Assembly: GCF_001282115.1 (NCBI RefSeq)
Contig: NZ_LJBR01000128.1
Location: forward strand, 1-32,831
Direction: 5' to 3'
Length of the DNA stretch: 32,831 bases
Origin: Streptomyces sp. NRRL B-24085
GTDB taxonomy: Bacteria > Actinomycetota > Actinomycetes > Streptomycetales > Streptomycetaceae
Shown: piece after piece, positions 9,115 to 17,253 of the stretch
Layout: each line of letters begins with the position of its first letter
Numbering within the stretch: the first letter of the stretch is position 1
The notes under the pieces: model-generated
The model's database searches: none
Seen by the model: the letters and a program-made list of their open reading frames with translations, nothing else
Told to the model about the DNA's origin: nothing
Program-made: the position numbers and the translations under genes

Positions 9115-10956
9115 GTGATCACTTCTGTGCTCGTCGCCAACCGGGGCGAGATCGCCTGCCGGATCTTCCGCACCTGCCACGAACTCGGCATCCGGACGGT
9201 CGCCGTGTACTCGGACCCGGACGCGGACGCCCTCCACACGCGCGTGGCCGACACGGCGGTACGGCTCCCGGGCGCGGCCCCCGCCGACACCTACCTGCGC
9301 GCCGACCTGATCGTGAAGGCGGCGCTCGACGCCGGCGCCGACGCCGTGCACCCCGGCTACGGCTTCCTCTCCGAGAACGCCGACTTCGCGCGGGCCGTCC
9401 TGGACGCGGGCCTGACCTGGATCGGACCGCCCCCGTCCGCGATCGAGGCGATGGCGTCCAAGACCCGCGCCAAGGAACTGATGGGCCTGGCACCCCTGCG
9501 GGACGTGACGCCGGCCGACCTGCCGGTGCTGGTGAAGGCGGCGGCGGGCGGCGGCGGCCGCGGCATGCGGATCGTGCGCCGCACGGAGGACCTGACGGCC
9601 GCCCTGGAGAGCGCCCGCGCCGAGGCCGCGAGCGCCTTCGGCGACGGCGAGGTCTTCGTCGAGCCGTACGTCGAGGACGGCCGCCATGTGGAGGTCCAGA
9701 TCCTCGCCGACACCCACGGCACGGTCTGGGCCCTGGGCACCCGCGACTGCTCGCTCCAGCGCCGCCACCAGAAGGTGATCGAGGAGGCCCCGGCCCCCGG
9801 ACTCCCGGAGAGCCTCACCGCGGAACTGCACGAGCTGGCGGTACGGGCGGCCCGCGCGGTGGACTACGTGGGCGCGGGCACGGTCGAGTTCCTGGTCTCC
9901 GGGACCAAGGCCCACTTCCTGGAGATGAACACCCGCCTCCAGGTCGAACACCCGGTGACGGAGGCGGTGTTCGGCCTGGACCTGGTGGCGGAGCAGCTCC
10001 GGGTCGCGGAGGGGGCCGCCCTGCCCGACGAGCCGCCACCCGCGCGGGGCCACGCGGTCGAGGCCCGCCTGTACGCCGAGGACCCGGCACGGGACTGGAC
10101 CCCGCAGACCGGCATCCTGCACCGCTTCTCGGTCCCCCCGTCCGTCCGCCTGGACACCGGCTACGAGAGCGGCGACGACATCGGCGTCCACTACGACCCG
10201 ATGCTCGCCAAGGTCGTCGCCCACGCCCCCACGCGCGCGGAGGCGGTCCGCAGACTGGCGGGCGCGCTGGAGCGGGCGACCATCCACGGCCCGGCCACGA
10301 ACCGGGACCTGCTGGTCAACTCCCTGCGCCACGAGGAGTTCGCCACGGCCCGCATGGACACCGGCTTCTACGACCGGCACCTGCCCGAACTCACCGAGCC
10401 CGTCCCGGACCCGCTGGCCCCCCTGGCGGCGGCCCTCGCGGACGCGGTCGGCCGCTCCCGCTACGGCGGCTTCCGCAACCTTCCCTCCTCCCCGCAGACC
10501 AAGCGCTACGAGTCGGCGGGCGAGGAGCACGAGGTCTCCTACCGCCACACCAGGAACGGCCTGGAGGCGGACGGGGTCCGGGTGGTCCACGCGGACGCGA
10601 GCAGGGTCGTACTCGAAGCGGCGGGCGTTCGGCGGACGTTCGAGGTGGCGCGGTACGGCGACGAGGTGTACGTGGGCGCCACGGCCCTCAGGGCGCTGCC
10701 CCGCTTCCCGGACCCGCAGGCCCAGCTGGCCCCCGGCTCCCTCCTGGCCCCCATGCCGGGCACGGTCGTACGCGTCGCGGACGGCCTGGGCGAGGGGACG
10801 GCCGTGGAGGCGGGCCAGCCCCTCCTGTGGCTGGAGGCGATGAAGATGGAACACAGGATCACGGCTCCCCACGCGGGAACGCTCAGCGAACTGAATGCAG
10901 TTGTCGGCCAACAGGTAACGGTCGGCTCTCTACTGGCGGTAGTCGAGCCCACCTAG
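9115..10956 (+). CDS. Biotin carboxylase / biotin carboxyl carrier fusion (acyl-CoA carboxylase alpha subunit), AtuF/AccA2-like
   Basis: This 613-aa protein joins a biotin carboxylase to a biotinyl domain. The N-domain begins with VLVANRGEIACRIFRT. The ATP-grasp glycine loop is KAAAGGGGRGM near 141-151, the catalytic block EMNTRLQVEHPVTE is at 270-283, and the C-terminal biotin attachment motif is E-A-M-K-M with lysine 577. It carboxylates biotin with ATP and bicarbonate and swings it to the upstream beta subunit. The stretch between the KTRAKELM helix (near 116-123) and PVLVKA (near 137) is roughly 15-20 residues shorter than in E. coli AccC. Start GTG 9115 follows GAGGA at the stop of the previous gene. 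A degenerate dispersed repeat follows its stop. Confidence 0.9.
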   Translation: MITSVLVANRGEIACRIFRTCHELGIRTVAVYSDPDADALHTRVADTAVRLPGAAPADTYLRADLIVKAALDAGADAVHPGYGFLSENADFARAVLDAGLTWIGPPPSAIEAMASKTRAKELMGLAPLRDVTPADLPVLVKAAAGGGGRGMRIVRRTEDLTAALESARAEAASAFGDGEVFVEPYVEDGRHVEVQILADTHGTVWALGTRDCSLQRRHQKVIEEAPAPGLPESLTAELHELAVRAARAVDYVGAGTVEFLVSGTKAHFLEMNTRLQVEHPVTEAVFGLDLVAEQLRVAEGAALPDEPPPARGHAVEARLYAEDPARDWTPQTGILHRFSVPPSVRLDTGYESGDDIGVHYDPMLAKVVAHAPTRAEAVRRLAGALERATIHGPATNRDLLVNSLRHEEFATARMDTGFYDRHLPELTEPVPDPLAPLAAALADAVGRSRYGGFRNLPSSPQTKRYESAGEEHEVSYRHTRNGLEADGVRVVHADASRVVLEAAGVRRTFEVARYGDEVYVGATALRALPRFPDPQAQLAPGSLLAPMPGTVVRVADGLGEGTAVEAGQPLLWLEAMKMEHRITAPHAGTLSELNAVVGQQVTVGSLLAVVEPT

Positions 10957-11014
10957 GGGCGCGGGGCCGTATCAATGTGCGGCTACCGCCGCGCGGGCGC
11001 GACCAGCCACAACG
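10954..11014 (+). repeat. Degenerate copy of the Streptomyces dispersed GGGGCGCGGGG element inside the operon
   Basis: The segment starts TAGGGGCGCGGGG and ends GCGACCAGCCACAACG, the two arms also found in the copy at 15097-15159 (there GCGACAAGCCACAACG). It fills nearly all of the 68-nt gap between the biotin carboxylase and the acyl-CoA dehydrogenase. The Shine-Dalgarno GAAGGAG of the next gene follows at once. I recognise this as a very common intergenic element of Streptomyces. Confidence 0.6.
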
Positions 11015-11024
11015 AAGGAGCCAC

Positions 11025-12161
11025 ATGCCCACGATCGAAACGGACGAGCACAAAGCCCTCCGCGCAGCAGTAGCCGCTCTCGGCAAGCGCCACGGCCGCG
11101 ACTACGACCGAGAGGCACTCTGGTCAGAGGCAGCCAAGCTCGGTTATCTCGGCGTCAACCTGCCGGAGGCATACGGCGGAGGAGGCGGCGGAATCTCCGA
11201 ACTCTCCATCGTCCTCGAAGAGCTGGGCGCGGCCGGCGCCCCCCTCCTGATGATGATCGTGTCCCCCGCCATCTGCGGCACGGTGATCGCCCGCTTCGGC
11301 ACGGAGGCCCAGAAGCAGGAGTGGCTCCCGGCGCTCGCCGACGGCACCCGCACGATGGCCTTCGGCATCACCGAACCCGACGCCGGCTCCAACAGCCACC
11401 GCATCAGCACCACGGCCCGCCGCGACCCGGACACCGGGGACTGGCTGCTCACCGGCCGCAAGGTGTTCGTTTCCGGCGTCGACATCGCCGACGCCACCCT
11501 CATCGTGGGCCGTACGGAGGACGCCCGGACCGGCCGCCTCAAGCCCTGCCTGTTCATCGTCCCCCGGGACGCCCCGGGCTTCGGCAGGCGCCGTATCGAG
11601 ATGGAACTGAACGCCCAGGAGAAGCAGTTCGAGCTCACCCTCGACGACGTGCGGCTCCCCGCAGGGGCGCTCGTGGGGGACGAGGACGCGGGCCTGCTCC
11701 AGCTCTTCGCGGGCCTCAACCCCGAACGCGTCATGACGGCCGCCTTCGCGATCGGCATGGGCCGCTACGCGCTCTCCCGGGCGATCACCTACGCCAAGGA
11801 CCGCACGGTGTGGAACACCCCCATCGGCGCCCACCAGGCCATCGCCCACCCGCTCGCCCAGGCCCACATCGACCTCGAACTCGCCCGCCTGATGACACAG
11901 AAGGCCGCCCACCTCTACGACGAGGGCGACGACGTGGCCGCGGGAGAGGCCGCGAACATGGCCAAGTACGCCGCGGGGGAGGCCTGTGTGAAGGCCGTGG
12001 ACCAGGCCGTCCACACCCTCGGCGGCAACGGCCTCACCAAGGAGTTCGGGATCGCCTCGCTGATAACGGCCGCGCGCGTGGCTCGTATCGCACCGGTCAG
12101 CAGGGAGATGATTCTCAACTACGTCTCCCACCAGACCCTGGGCCTGCCCAAGTCGTACTAG
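11025..12161 (+). CDS. Acyl-CoA dehydrogenase, AtuD/FadE-like
   Basis: This 378-aa FAD enzyme oxidises an acyl-CoA to its 2,3-enoyl-CoA. The FAD/substrate block MAFGITEPDAGSNSH lies at 111-125, the beta-domain VFVSGVD near 147-153, and the C-terminal helical domain has GRYALSRAITYAKDRTVW and HTLGGNGLTKEFG. At the usual catalytic-glutamate site of the YEGTSEIQ segment this protein has RIAPVSREMI, with proline 357 in that place. E234 in NPERVM sits where isovaleryl-CoA and long-chain dehydrogenases carry theirs. That suggests a branched or bulky substrate, which fits the operon. Start ATG 11025 follows GAAGGAG with 4 nt between. Confidence 0.88.
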   Translation: MPTIETDEHKALRAAVAALGKRHGRDYDREALWSEAAKLGYLGVNLPEAYGGGGGGISELSIVLEELGAAGAPLLMMIVSPAICGTVIARFGTEAQKQEWLPALADGTRTMAFGITEPDAGSNSHRISTTARRDPDTGDWLLTGRKVFVSGVDIADATLIVGRTEDARTGRLKPCLFIVPRDAPGFGRRRIEMELNAQEKQFELTLDDVRLPAGALVGDEDAGLLQLFAGLNPERVMTAAFAIGMGRYALSRAITYAKDRTVWNTPIGAHQAIAHPLAQAHIDLELARLMTQKAAHLYDEGDDVAAGEAANMAKYAAGEACVKAVDQAVHTLGGNGLTKEFGIASLITAARVARIAPVSREMILNYVSHQTLGLPKSY

Positions 12162-12191
12162 GCCGTCCTGGAAGGCCGTCTTGGAGGAACC

Positions 12192-13760
12192 GTGTTCCGC
12201 AGCGAGTACGCAGACGTCCAGCCCGTAGAACTGCCCATCCACGACGCCGTGCTGGCGCGCGCTCCCGAGTTCGGTGACGCGCCCGCCCTGATCGACGGCA
12301 CCGACGGCACCACCCTCACGTACGCACAGCTCGACCGGTTCCACCGCCGGGTCGCCGCGGGTCTCGCGGAGGCGGGCGTCGCCAAGGGGGACGTGCTCGC
12401 GCTGCACAGCCCCAACACGATCGCCTTCCCGACCGCGTTCTACGCCGCCACCCGCGCGGGCGCCTCCGTGACGACCGTGCACCCGCTCGCCACGGCCGAG
12501 GAGTTCGCCAAGCAGCTCTCCGACTCCGCGGCCCGCTGGATCGTCACCGTCTCGCCGCTCCTGGCGACCGCCCGCCGGGCCGCCGAACTCGCGGGCGGGG
12601 TACGGGAGATATTCGTCTGCGACAGCGCCCCCGGCCACCGCTCCCTCATCGACATGCTCGCCTCGACGGCCCCCGAGCCGCACGTCGACATCGACCCGGT
12701 GACGGACGTGGCGGCCCTGCCGTACTCCTCGGGCACCACCGGCACCCCCAAGGGGGTGATGCTCACCCACCGGCAGATCGCCACCAACCTCGCCCAGCTC
12801 CAGCCGCTGATGTCGGCGGGCCCCGAGGACCGCATCCTCGCGGTCCTGCCGTTCTTCCACATCTACGGCCTCACGGCCCTCATGAACGCGCCCCTGCGCG
12901 TCGGCGCGAGCGTCGTCGTCCTGCCCCGCTTCGACCTGGAGACCTTCCTCGCGGCCATCCAGAACCACCGCATCACCGGCCTGTACGTGGCCCCGCCGAT
13001 CGTCCTCGCCCTCGCCAAGCATCCGCTGGTCGAGCAGTACGACCTGTCGTCCCTGCGCTACCTCGTCAGCGCCGCCGCCCCGCTGGACGCCCGGCTCGCC
13101 GCCGCCTGTTCGGCCCGGCTCGGCCTCCCGCCCGTCGGCCAGGCGTACGGCATGACGGAACTCTCGCCCGGCACCCACGTCGTCCCCCTGTCCGCCATGC
13201 GCGAGGCGCCCCCGGGGACCGTCGGCAAGCTCATCGCCGGCACCGAGATGCGGATCGTCTCCCTCGACGACCCCGCCAAGGACCTCGACACCGGCGAACC
13301 CGGCGAGATCCTCATCCGGGGCCCGCAGATCATGAAGGGCTACCTCGGCCGCCCCGACGACACCGCCGCCATGATCGACGCCGACGGCTGGCTGCACACC
13401 GGGGACGTCGGCCATGTCGACGCCGACGGCTGGCTGTTCGTCGTCGACCGGGTCAAGGAGCTCATCAAGTACAAGGGCTTCCAGGTGGCCCCCGCCGAAC
13501 TGGAGGCCCTCCTGCTCACCCATCCCGGCATCGCCGACGCGGCCGTCATCGGCGTCTACAACGACCAGGGCAACGAGGTCCCGCACGCCTTCGTCGTCCG
13601 CCAGCCCACCGCGAGCGACCTCACCGAGAGCGAGGTCATGATGTACGTCGCCGAACGCGTCGCCCCCTACAAGCGCGTCCGCCAGGTCACCTTCACCGAC
13701 GCCGTGCCCCGGGCCGCCTCCGGCAAGATCCTGCGACGACAGCTCAGGGAGCGCACATGA
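12192..13760 (+). CDS. AMP-dependent acyl-CoA ligase, 4-coumarate-CoA-ligase-like
   Basis: This 522-aa adenylate-forming enzyme activates a carboxylic acid to an acyl-CoA through an acyl-AMP. Motifs in order are the P-loop-like SSGTTGTPKG at 179-188, YGMTELSP near 319, GWLHTGDVGHVDADGW near 400-415, the hinge RVKELIKYKGFQV, and the C-terminal PRAASGKILRR with catalytic lysine 512. It probably starts the pathway by loading the free acid. Start GTG 12192 follows TTGGAGGAACC. The 30-nt gap before it contains an imperfect 14-nt tandem duplication (GGCCGTCCTGGAA, then GGCCGTCTTGGAG). Its stop overlaps the next ATG by 4 nt. Substrate specificity cannot be read by eye. Confidence 0.88.
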   Translation: MFRSEYADVQPVELPIHDAVLARAPEFGDAPALIDGTDGTTLTYAQLDRFHRRVAAGLAEAGVAKGDVLALHSPNTIAFPTAFYAATRAGASVTTVHPLATAEEFAKQLSDSAARWIVTVSPLLATARRAAELAGGVREIFVCDSAPGHRSLIDMLASTAPEPHVDIDPVTDVAALPYSSGTTGTPKGVMLTHRQIATNLAQLQPLMSAGPEDRILAVLPFFHIYGLTALMNAPLRVGASVVVLPRFDLETFLAAIQNHRITGLYVAPPIVLALAKHPLVEQYDLSSLRYLVSAAAPLDARLAAACSARLGLPPVGQAYGMTELSPGTHVVPLSAMREAPPGTVGKLIAGTEMRIVSLDDPAKDLDTGEPGEILIRGPQIMKGYLGRPDDTAAMIDADGWLHTGDVGHVDADGWLFVVDRVKELIKYKGFQVAPAELEALLLTHPGIADAAVIGVYNDQGNEVPHAFVVRQPTASDLTESEVMMYVAERVAPYKRVRQVTFTDAVPRAASGKILRRQLRERT

Positions 13761-14491
13761 CACCGATCGCCCGCGCCGGCGCACGCGGCGTGGAGACCCT
13801 CGCCCTCGACTCCCCGCACAACCGCAACGCCCTGTCGGCCACGCTGGTGGGGGAGCTGTCCACCGCGCTGGCGGACTGCGCCAAGGACGACACCGTCCGC
13901 GCGATCGTCCTCACCCACACCGGCAACACCTTCTCCGCGGGCGCCGACCTCAAGGACCCCCCGGACCCGGACGCCCTGGTCGGGCTCCTGCGCCAGATCG
14001 TCGAACTCGGCAAACCGGTCGTCGCCCGCGTCACCGGGCACGTCCGCGCGGGCGGCCTCGGCCTCCTCGCCGCCTGCGACATCGCCGCCGCGTCCACGCA
14101 GTCGACGTTCGCCTTCACCGAGGTGCGGATCGGGGTCGCCCCCGCGGTCATCTCACTGACCCTGCTGCCCCGCACCGACCCCCGCGCCCTCGCCCGCCAC
14201 TACCTCACCGGCGAGCGCTTCGACGCGGCCGAGGCGGCCCGCATCGGCCTGGTGACGGCGGCGGGCGACGACGTGGACGCCGTACTCGAACCGATCCTGG
14301 ACGGTCTGCGCCGGGCCGCCCCCGAGGCCCTGGCCGAGACGAAACGGCTGCTCACCGCTAGGGTGCTGGAGGCCTTCGACCGGGACGCGGCCGACCTGAC
14401 CGCGCTCTCGGCCCGGCTGTTCGCCTCGCCGCACGCGCGCGAGGGGATGACGGCCTTCCTGGAACGACGGGATCCCTCATGGGTGGTGTGA
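13757..14491 (+). CDS. Enoyl-CoA hydratase/isomerase family protein (AtuE-like position)
   Basis: This 244-aa crotonase-fold protein has the oxyanion-hole block FSAGADLKDPP near 59-69 and the second block RAGGLGLLAACD at 97-108. Of the two catalytic glutamates of enoyl-CoA hydratase, the first position is glycine 102 while the second is kept as E122 in FTEVRIGV. That pattern is more typical of isomerases, or of hydratases acting on special substrates such as glutaconyl-type CoAs, so hydration is likely but not certain. The start overlaps the ligase stop (ATGA), and its stop overlaps the TetR start by 13 nt, so the tail of the operon is translationally coupled. Confidence 0.83.
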   Translation: MTPIARAGARGVETLALDSPHNRNALSATLVGELSTALADCAKDDTVRAIVLTHTGNTFSAGADLKDPPDPDALVGLLRQIVELGKPVVARVTGHVRAGGLGLLAACDIAAASTQSTFAFTEVRIGVAPAVISLTLLPRTDPRALARHYLTGERFDAAEAARIGLVTAAGDDVDAVLEPILDGLRRAAPEALAETKRLLTARVLEAFDRDAADLTALSARLFASPHAREGMTAFLERRDPSWVV

Positions 14492-15093
14492 CCACGATCG
14501 GCGACCGGGCCGACCGCGTGCCGAAGCAGGACCGCAGCCGGGCCACCCGGCAGCGCCTCCTCGAAGCCGCCGTGGCCTGCCTCGCCGAACACGGCTGGGC
14601 CGGCTCCACGGTCACCGTGGTCGCCGAACGTGCCGGGGTCTCCCGGGGCGCCGCCCAGCACCACTTCCCGACCCGCGAGGACCTCTTCACGGCCGCCGTC
14701 GAATACGTCGCGGAGGAACGCTCCACGGCCCTGCGCGCCCTGTTCCCCGAGGGCGCGGCGGACGACCGGCGAGCGGTCATCTCGGCCCTGGTCGACCTCT
14801 ACACGGGCCCCCTCTTCCGGGCCGCCCTCCACCTGTGGGTCGCCGCCTCCAACGAGGAGCAACTGCGCCCCCGGGTGACCGAGCTGGAGGCGAGGGTGGG
14901 CCGGGAGACCCACCGGATCGCCGTGGACCTCCTGGGCGCGGACGAATCGAAGCCGGGCGTCCGGGAAACGGTCCAGGGCCTCCTGGACATGGCGAGGGGC
15001 CTGGGCCTGGCGAATCTCCTCACGGACGACAAGGCCCGCCGGGACAAAGTGGTCACGCAGTGGACAGCACTGCTGAACGAGGCGCTGGTCTAG
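14479..15093 (+). CDS. TetR/AcrR-family transcriptional repressor of the operon
   Basis: This 204-aa protein has the TetR N-terminal DNA-binding domain over about residues 17-65, including TRQRLLEAAVACLAEHGWAGSTV and the recognition region RAGVSRGAAQHHF, then an all-helical ligand domain. ATG 14479 overlaps the hydratase stop; GTG 14488 is an alternative start. As the last gene of the block it is probably autoregulated and senses an acyl-CoA or acid of the pathway. The likely operator is the palindrome at 4853-4866 over the -35 of the first gene. No similar palindrome is seen directly upstream of this gene. Confidence 0.87.
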   Translation: MGGVTTIGDRADRVPKQDRSRATRQRLLEAAVACLAEHGWAGSTVTVVAERAGVSRGAAQHHFPTREDLFTAAVEYVAEERSTALRALFPEGAADDRRAVISALVDLYTGPLFRAALHLWVAASNEEQLRPRVTELEARVGRETHRIAVDLLGADESKPGVRETVQGLLDMARGLGLANLLTDDKARRDKVVTQWTALLNEALV

Positions 15094-15096
15094 GTT

Positions 15097-15159
15097 TTCA
15101 GGGGCGCGGGGAACTGCGCGACAAGCCACAACGCACCCGCAGCCGCCCACGCCCCTCAA
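15097..15159 (+). repeat. Streptomyces dispersed GGGGCGCGGGGAACTGCGCGA element
   Basis: The element reads TCAGGGGCGCGGGGAACTGC, continues through GCGACAAGCCACAACG, and closes with CCGCAGCCGCCCACGCCCCT. The outer GGGGCG and CGCCCC arms can pair. It is the full form of the repeat also found at the right end of the window. It lies between the convergent TetR and citrate synthase genes, where it may act as a terminator. Confidence 0.75.
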
Positions 15160-15168
15160 GCACCCCCC

Positions 15169-16281
15169 TCAGTGGGCGATGCTCTCGTACCCCTCGATGT
15201 CCCGCGGATTCCGCGATCCGGGCCCCACATACCGCGCAGACGGCCGCACCAGCCGCCCCGTCCGCTTCTGCTCAAGAATGTGCGCCGACCACCCGGCCGT
15301 CCGCGCACACGTGAACATCGACGTGAACATGTGCGCCGGCACCTCCGCGAAGTCGAGCACGATCGCCGCCCAGAACTCCACGTTGGTGGCAAGCACCCGG
15401 TCCGGCCGGCGCGCGTGCAACTCCGCCAGCGCCGCCTTCTCCAGCGCCTCCGCGATCTCGAACCGGGGCGCCCCCAGCTCGCGAGCCGTACGACGCAGCA
15501 CGCGCGCGCGGGGGTCCTCGGCCCGGTACACCCGGTGCCCGAACCCCATCAGCCGCTCACCGCGGTCCAGCGCCTGCCTGACGTACGCCTCGGCGTCCCC
15601 GGTCCGCTCGATCTCCTCGATCATCCCGAGCACCCGGGACGGCGCCCCGCCGTGCAGCGGCCCGGACATGGCACCCACGGCACCGGACAGCGCGGCGGCG
15701 ACATCGGCCCCCGTGGAGGCGATCACGCGCGCGGTGAACGTCGACGCGTTCATCCCGTGCTCCGCGGCCGACGTCCAGTACGCGTCCACCGCGGCCACGT
15801 GCTTCGGGTCCGGCTCCCCGCGCCAGCGGATCATGAACCGCTCGACGACGGACTGAGCCTTGTCGATCTCCCGCTGCGGCACCATCGGCCGCCCCTGCCC
15901 GCGCGCGGACTGGGCGACGTAGGACAGAGCCATCACGGCGGCCCGGGCGAGGTCGGCACGCGCCTGCTCGGCATCGATGTCCAGCAGCGGTTTGAGCCCC
16001 CAGACCGGCGCGAGCATGGCCAGCGCCGACTGGACGTCCACGCGGATGTCCCCGGAGTGCACCGGGATCGGGAACGGCTCGGCGGGCGGCAGGCCGGGGT
16101 TGAAGGCGCCGTCGACCAGCAGCCCCCACACGTTGCCGAACGAGACGTGGCCGACCAGATCCTCGATGTCGACGCCCCGGTACCGCAGCGCGCCGCCCTC
16201 CTTGTCCGGTTCGGCGATCTCCGTCTCGAACGCGACGACTCCTTCGAGACCAGGTACAAAGCCGGGGTCGAGGTCGGACAT
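15169..16281 (-). CDS. Citrate synthase 2-like protein (citrate/2-methylcitrate synthase family)
   Basis: This 370-aa protein condenses oxaloacetate with an acyl-CoA if active. The three histidine blocks of the family are clear: H175 in [10 protein letters not shown]210 in SGPLHGGAP and H249 in MGFGHRVYR. The final catalytic block, normally N-V-D-F, reads N-V-E-F here, so the general-base aspartate is replaced by glutamate 302. The C-terminal [21 protein letters not shown] is typical. Start ATG 16281 follows GAGGAG on the minus strand. It is shorter than the main GltA-type enzymes (about 430 aa) and is probably a secondary isozyme. It is divergent from pdxH, with shared repeats between them. 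Confidence 0.85.
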   Translation of the reverse strand: MSDLDPGFVPGLEGVVAFETEIAEPDKEGGALRYRGVDIEDLVGHVSFGNVWGLLVDGAFNPGLPPAEPFPIPVHSGDIRVDVQSALAMLAPVWGLKPLLDIDAEQARADLARAAVMALSYVAQSARGQGRPMVPQREIDKAQSVVERFMIRWRGEPDPKHVAAVDAYWTSAAEHGMNASTFTARVIASTGADVAAALSGAVGAMSGPLHGGAPSRVLGMIEEIERTGDAEAYVRQALDRGERLMGFGHRVYRAEDPRARVLRRTARELGAPRFEIAEALEKAALAELHARRPDRVLATNVEFWAAIVLDFAEVPAHMFTSMFTCARTAGWSAHILEQKRTGRLVRPSARYVGPGSRNPRDIEGYESIAH

Positions 16282-16331
16282 CAGGCGGCTCCTCGTGATG
16301 TGTACGACGGATGACGCCACGATATCCCCGG

Positions 16332-16372
16332 GTGCCACCTTTGGGGAGAGTCGGCGGCACTCAGTGCCACCT
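16332..16372. promoter_or_regulatory. Repeated GTGCCACCT sites and a palindrome between citrate synthase and pdxH
   Basis: GTGCCACCT occurs at 16332-16340 and again at 16364-16372, 32 bp apart or three helical turns. The second copy is the right half of the inverted repeat GGCACT-C-AGTGCC (16356-16368). The set lies in the 127-nt divergent promoter region and looks like a regulator binding array. No regulator is assigned. Confidence 0.4.
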
Positions 16373-16408
16373 CCGCGGGGGAAGCGATCCGTACGGCAAG
16401 ATGACGAC

Positions 16409-17080
16409 GTGACCGACGCAGCACACGCCGTCTCCCCGGACCCCGCCTCCATGCGCCGGCAGTACCGCGCGGAGGGCCTCGCCGAGACCGACCTGGCCGC
16501 CACGCCCGTCGAGCAGTTCGCGCGCTGGTTCAAGCAGGCGGCGACCGAGGCGCACCTCTTCGAGCCGAACGCCATGGTCGTCTCCACCGCGGACGCCGAT
16601 GGCCGCCCCAGCTCCCGCACGGTCCTGCTCAAGCAGTTCGACGAGCAGGGCTTCGTCTTCTACACGAACTACGACTCCCGCAAGGGCAGGGAACTCGCTG
16701 AGAACCCGTACGTCTGCCTGCTCTTCCCCTGGCACCCCATGGCCCGCCAGGTCATCGTCACCGGCCTCGCCCGCCGCACCGGCCGCGACGAGACCGCCGC
16801 CTACTTCCGCACCCGCCCGCACGGCTCCCAGCTCGGCGCCTGGGCCAGCGCGCAGTCCTCGGTGATCGAGAGCCGCGAGCAGGTCGACACCGCTTACGCC
16901 GAACTCGCCGCCCGCTATCCCGAGGGCGAGCAGGTCCCGGTGCCGCCGCACTGGGGCGGCTTCCGGGTGGCGCCGGAGACGGTCGAGTTCTGGCAGGGCC
17001 GCGAGAACCGCCTGCACGACCGGCTGCGTTATGCGGCGGAGCCGGACGGGAGCTGGCGGGTGGAGCGGCTGAGCCCCTGA
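16409..17080 (+). CDS. pdxH: Pyridoxine/pyridoxamine 5'-phosphate oxidase
   Basis: This 223-aa flavoprotein oxidises pyridoxine or pyridoxamine 5'-phosphate to PLP with FMN and oxygen. The family order is complete: [10 protein letters not shown] near the N-terminus, [21 protein letters not shown] in the FMN-binding barrel, [45 protein letters not shown], and the C-terminal signature [17 protein letters not shown]. Start GTG 16409 gives the usual length; its ribosome site is poor, and CAAGAT ends 6 nt upstream, so the mRNA may be leaderless. It is divergent from the citrate synthase gene. Its transcript would run into the large inverted repeat at 17102-17175. Confidence 0.93.
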   Translation: MTDAAHAVSPDPASMRRQYRAEGLAETDLAATPVEQFARWFKQAATEAHLFEPNAMVVSTADADGRPSSRTVLLKQFDEQGFVFYTNYDSRKGRELAENPYVCLLFPWHPMARQVIVTGLARRTGRDETAAYFRTRPHGSQLGAWASAQSSVIESREQVDTAYAELAARYPEGEQVPVPPHWGGFRVAPETVEFWQGRENRLHDRLRYAAEPDGSWRVERLSP

Positions 17081-17101
17081 GCCGGGGCCCGGAAACGCAG
17101 A

Positions 17102-17175
17102 CGACCCGCGAGCTCGGGGTCCCTCCGCCTGACGGCGGAGAAGCCGGCCGGACGTACCGGCGAGCTCGCGGGTCG
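17102..17175. terminator. Large branched inverted repeat after pdxH, probable bidirectional terminator
   Basis: A perfect 15-bp inverted repeat (17102-17116 with 17161-17175) encloses a second hairpin with CTCCGCC and GGCGGAG arms (17123-17129 and 17134-17140) and a weaker CCGG-based stem after it. As RNA it would fold into a branched structure. It starts 21 nt after the pdxH stop and also lies at the end of the predicted minus-strand small transcript. Confidence 0.55.
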
Positions 17176-17253
17176 GGTGACTGCTGGGATTGGGCCGGCT
17201 GCACGCGTCTGTGACGCGCTGGTCCGGCACCGCACTCGGTGTGGTGACGGGCG

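Noticed and set aside
17102..17175. 74-nt cloverleaf-like fold resembling tRNA length
   Set aside because: The outer stem is 15 bp rather than 7, there is no TTCGA-type T loop and no anticodon stem of the right form. It is not a tRNA.
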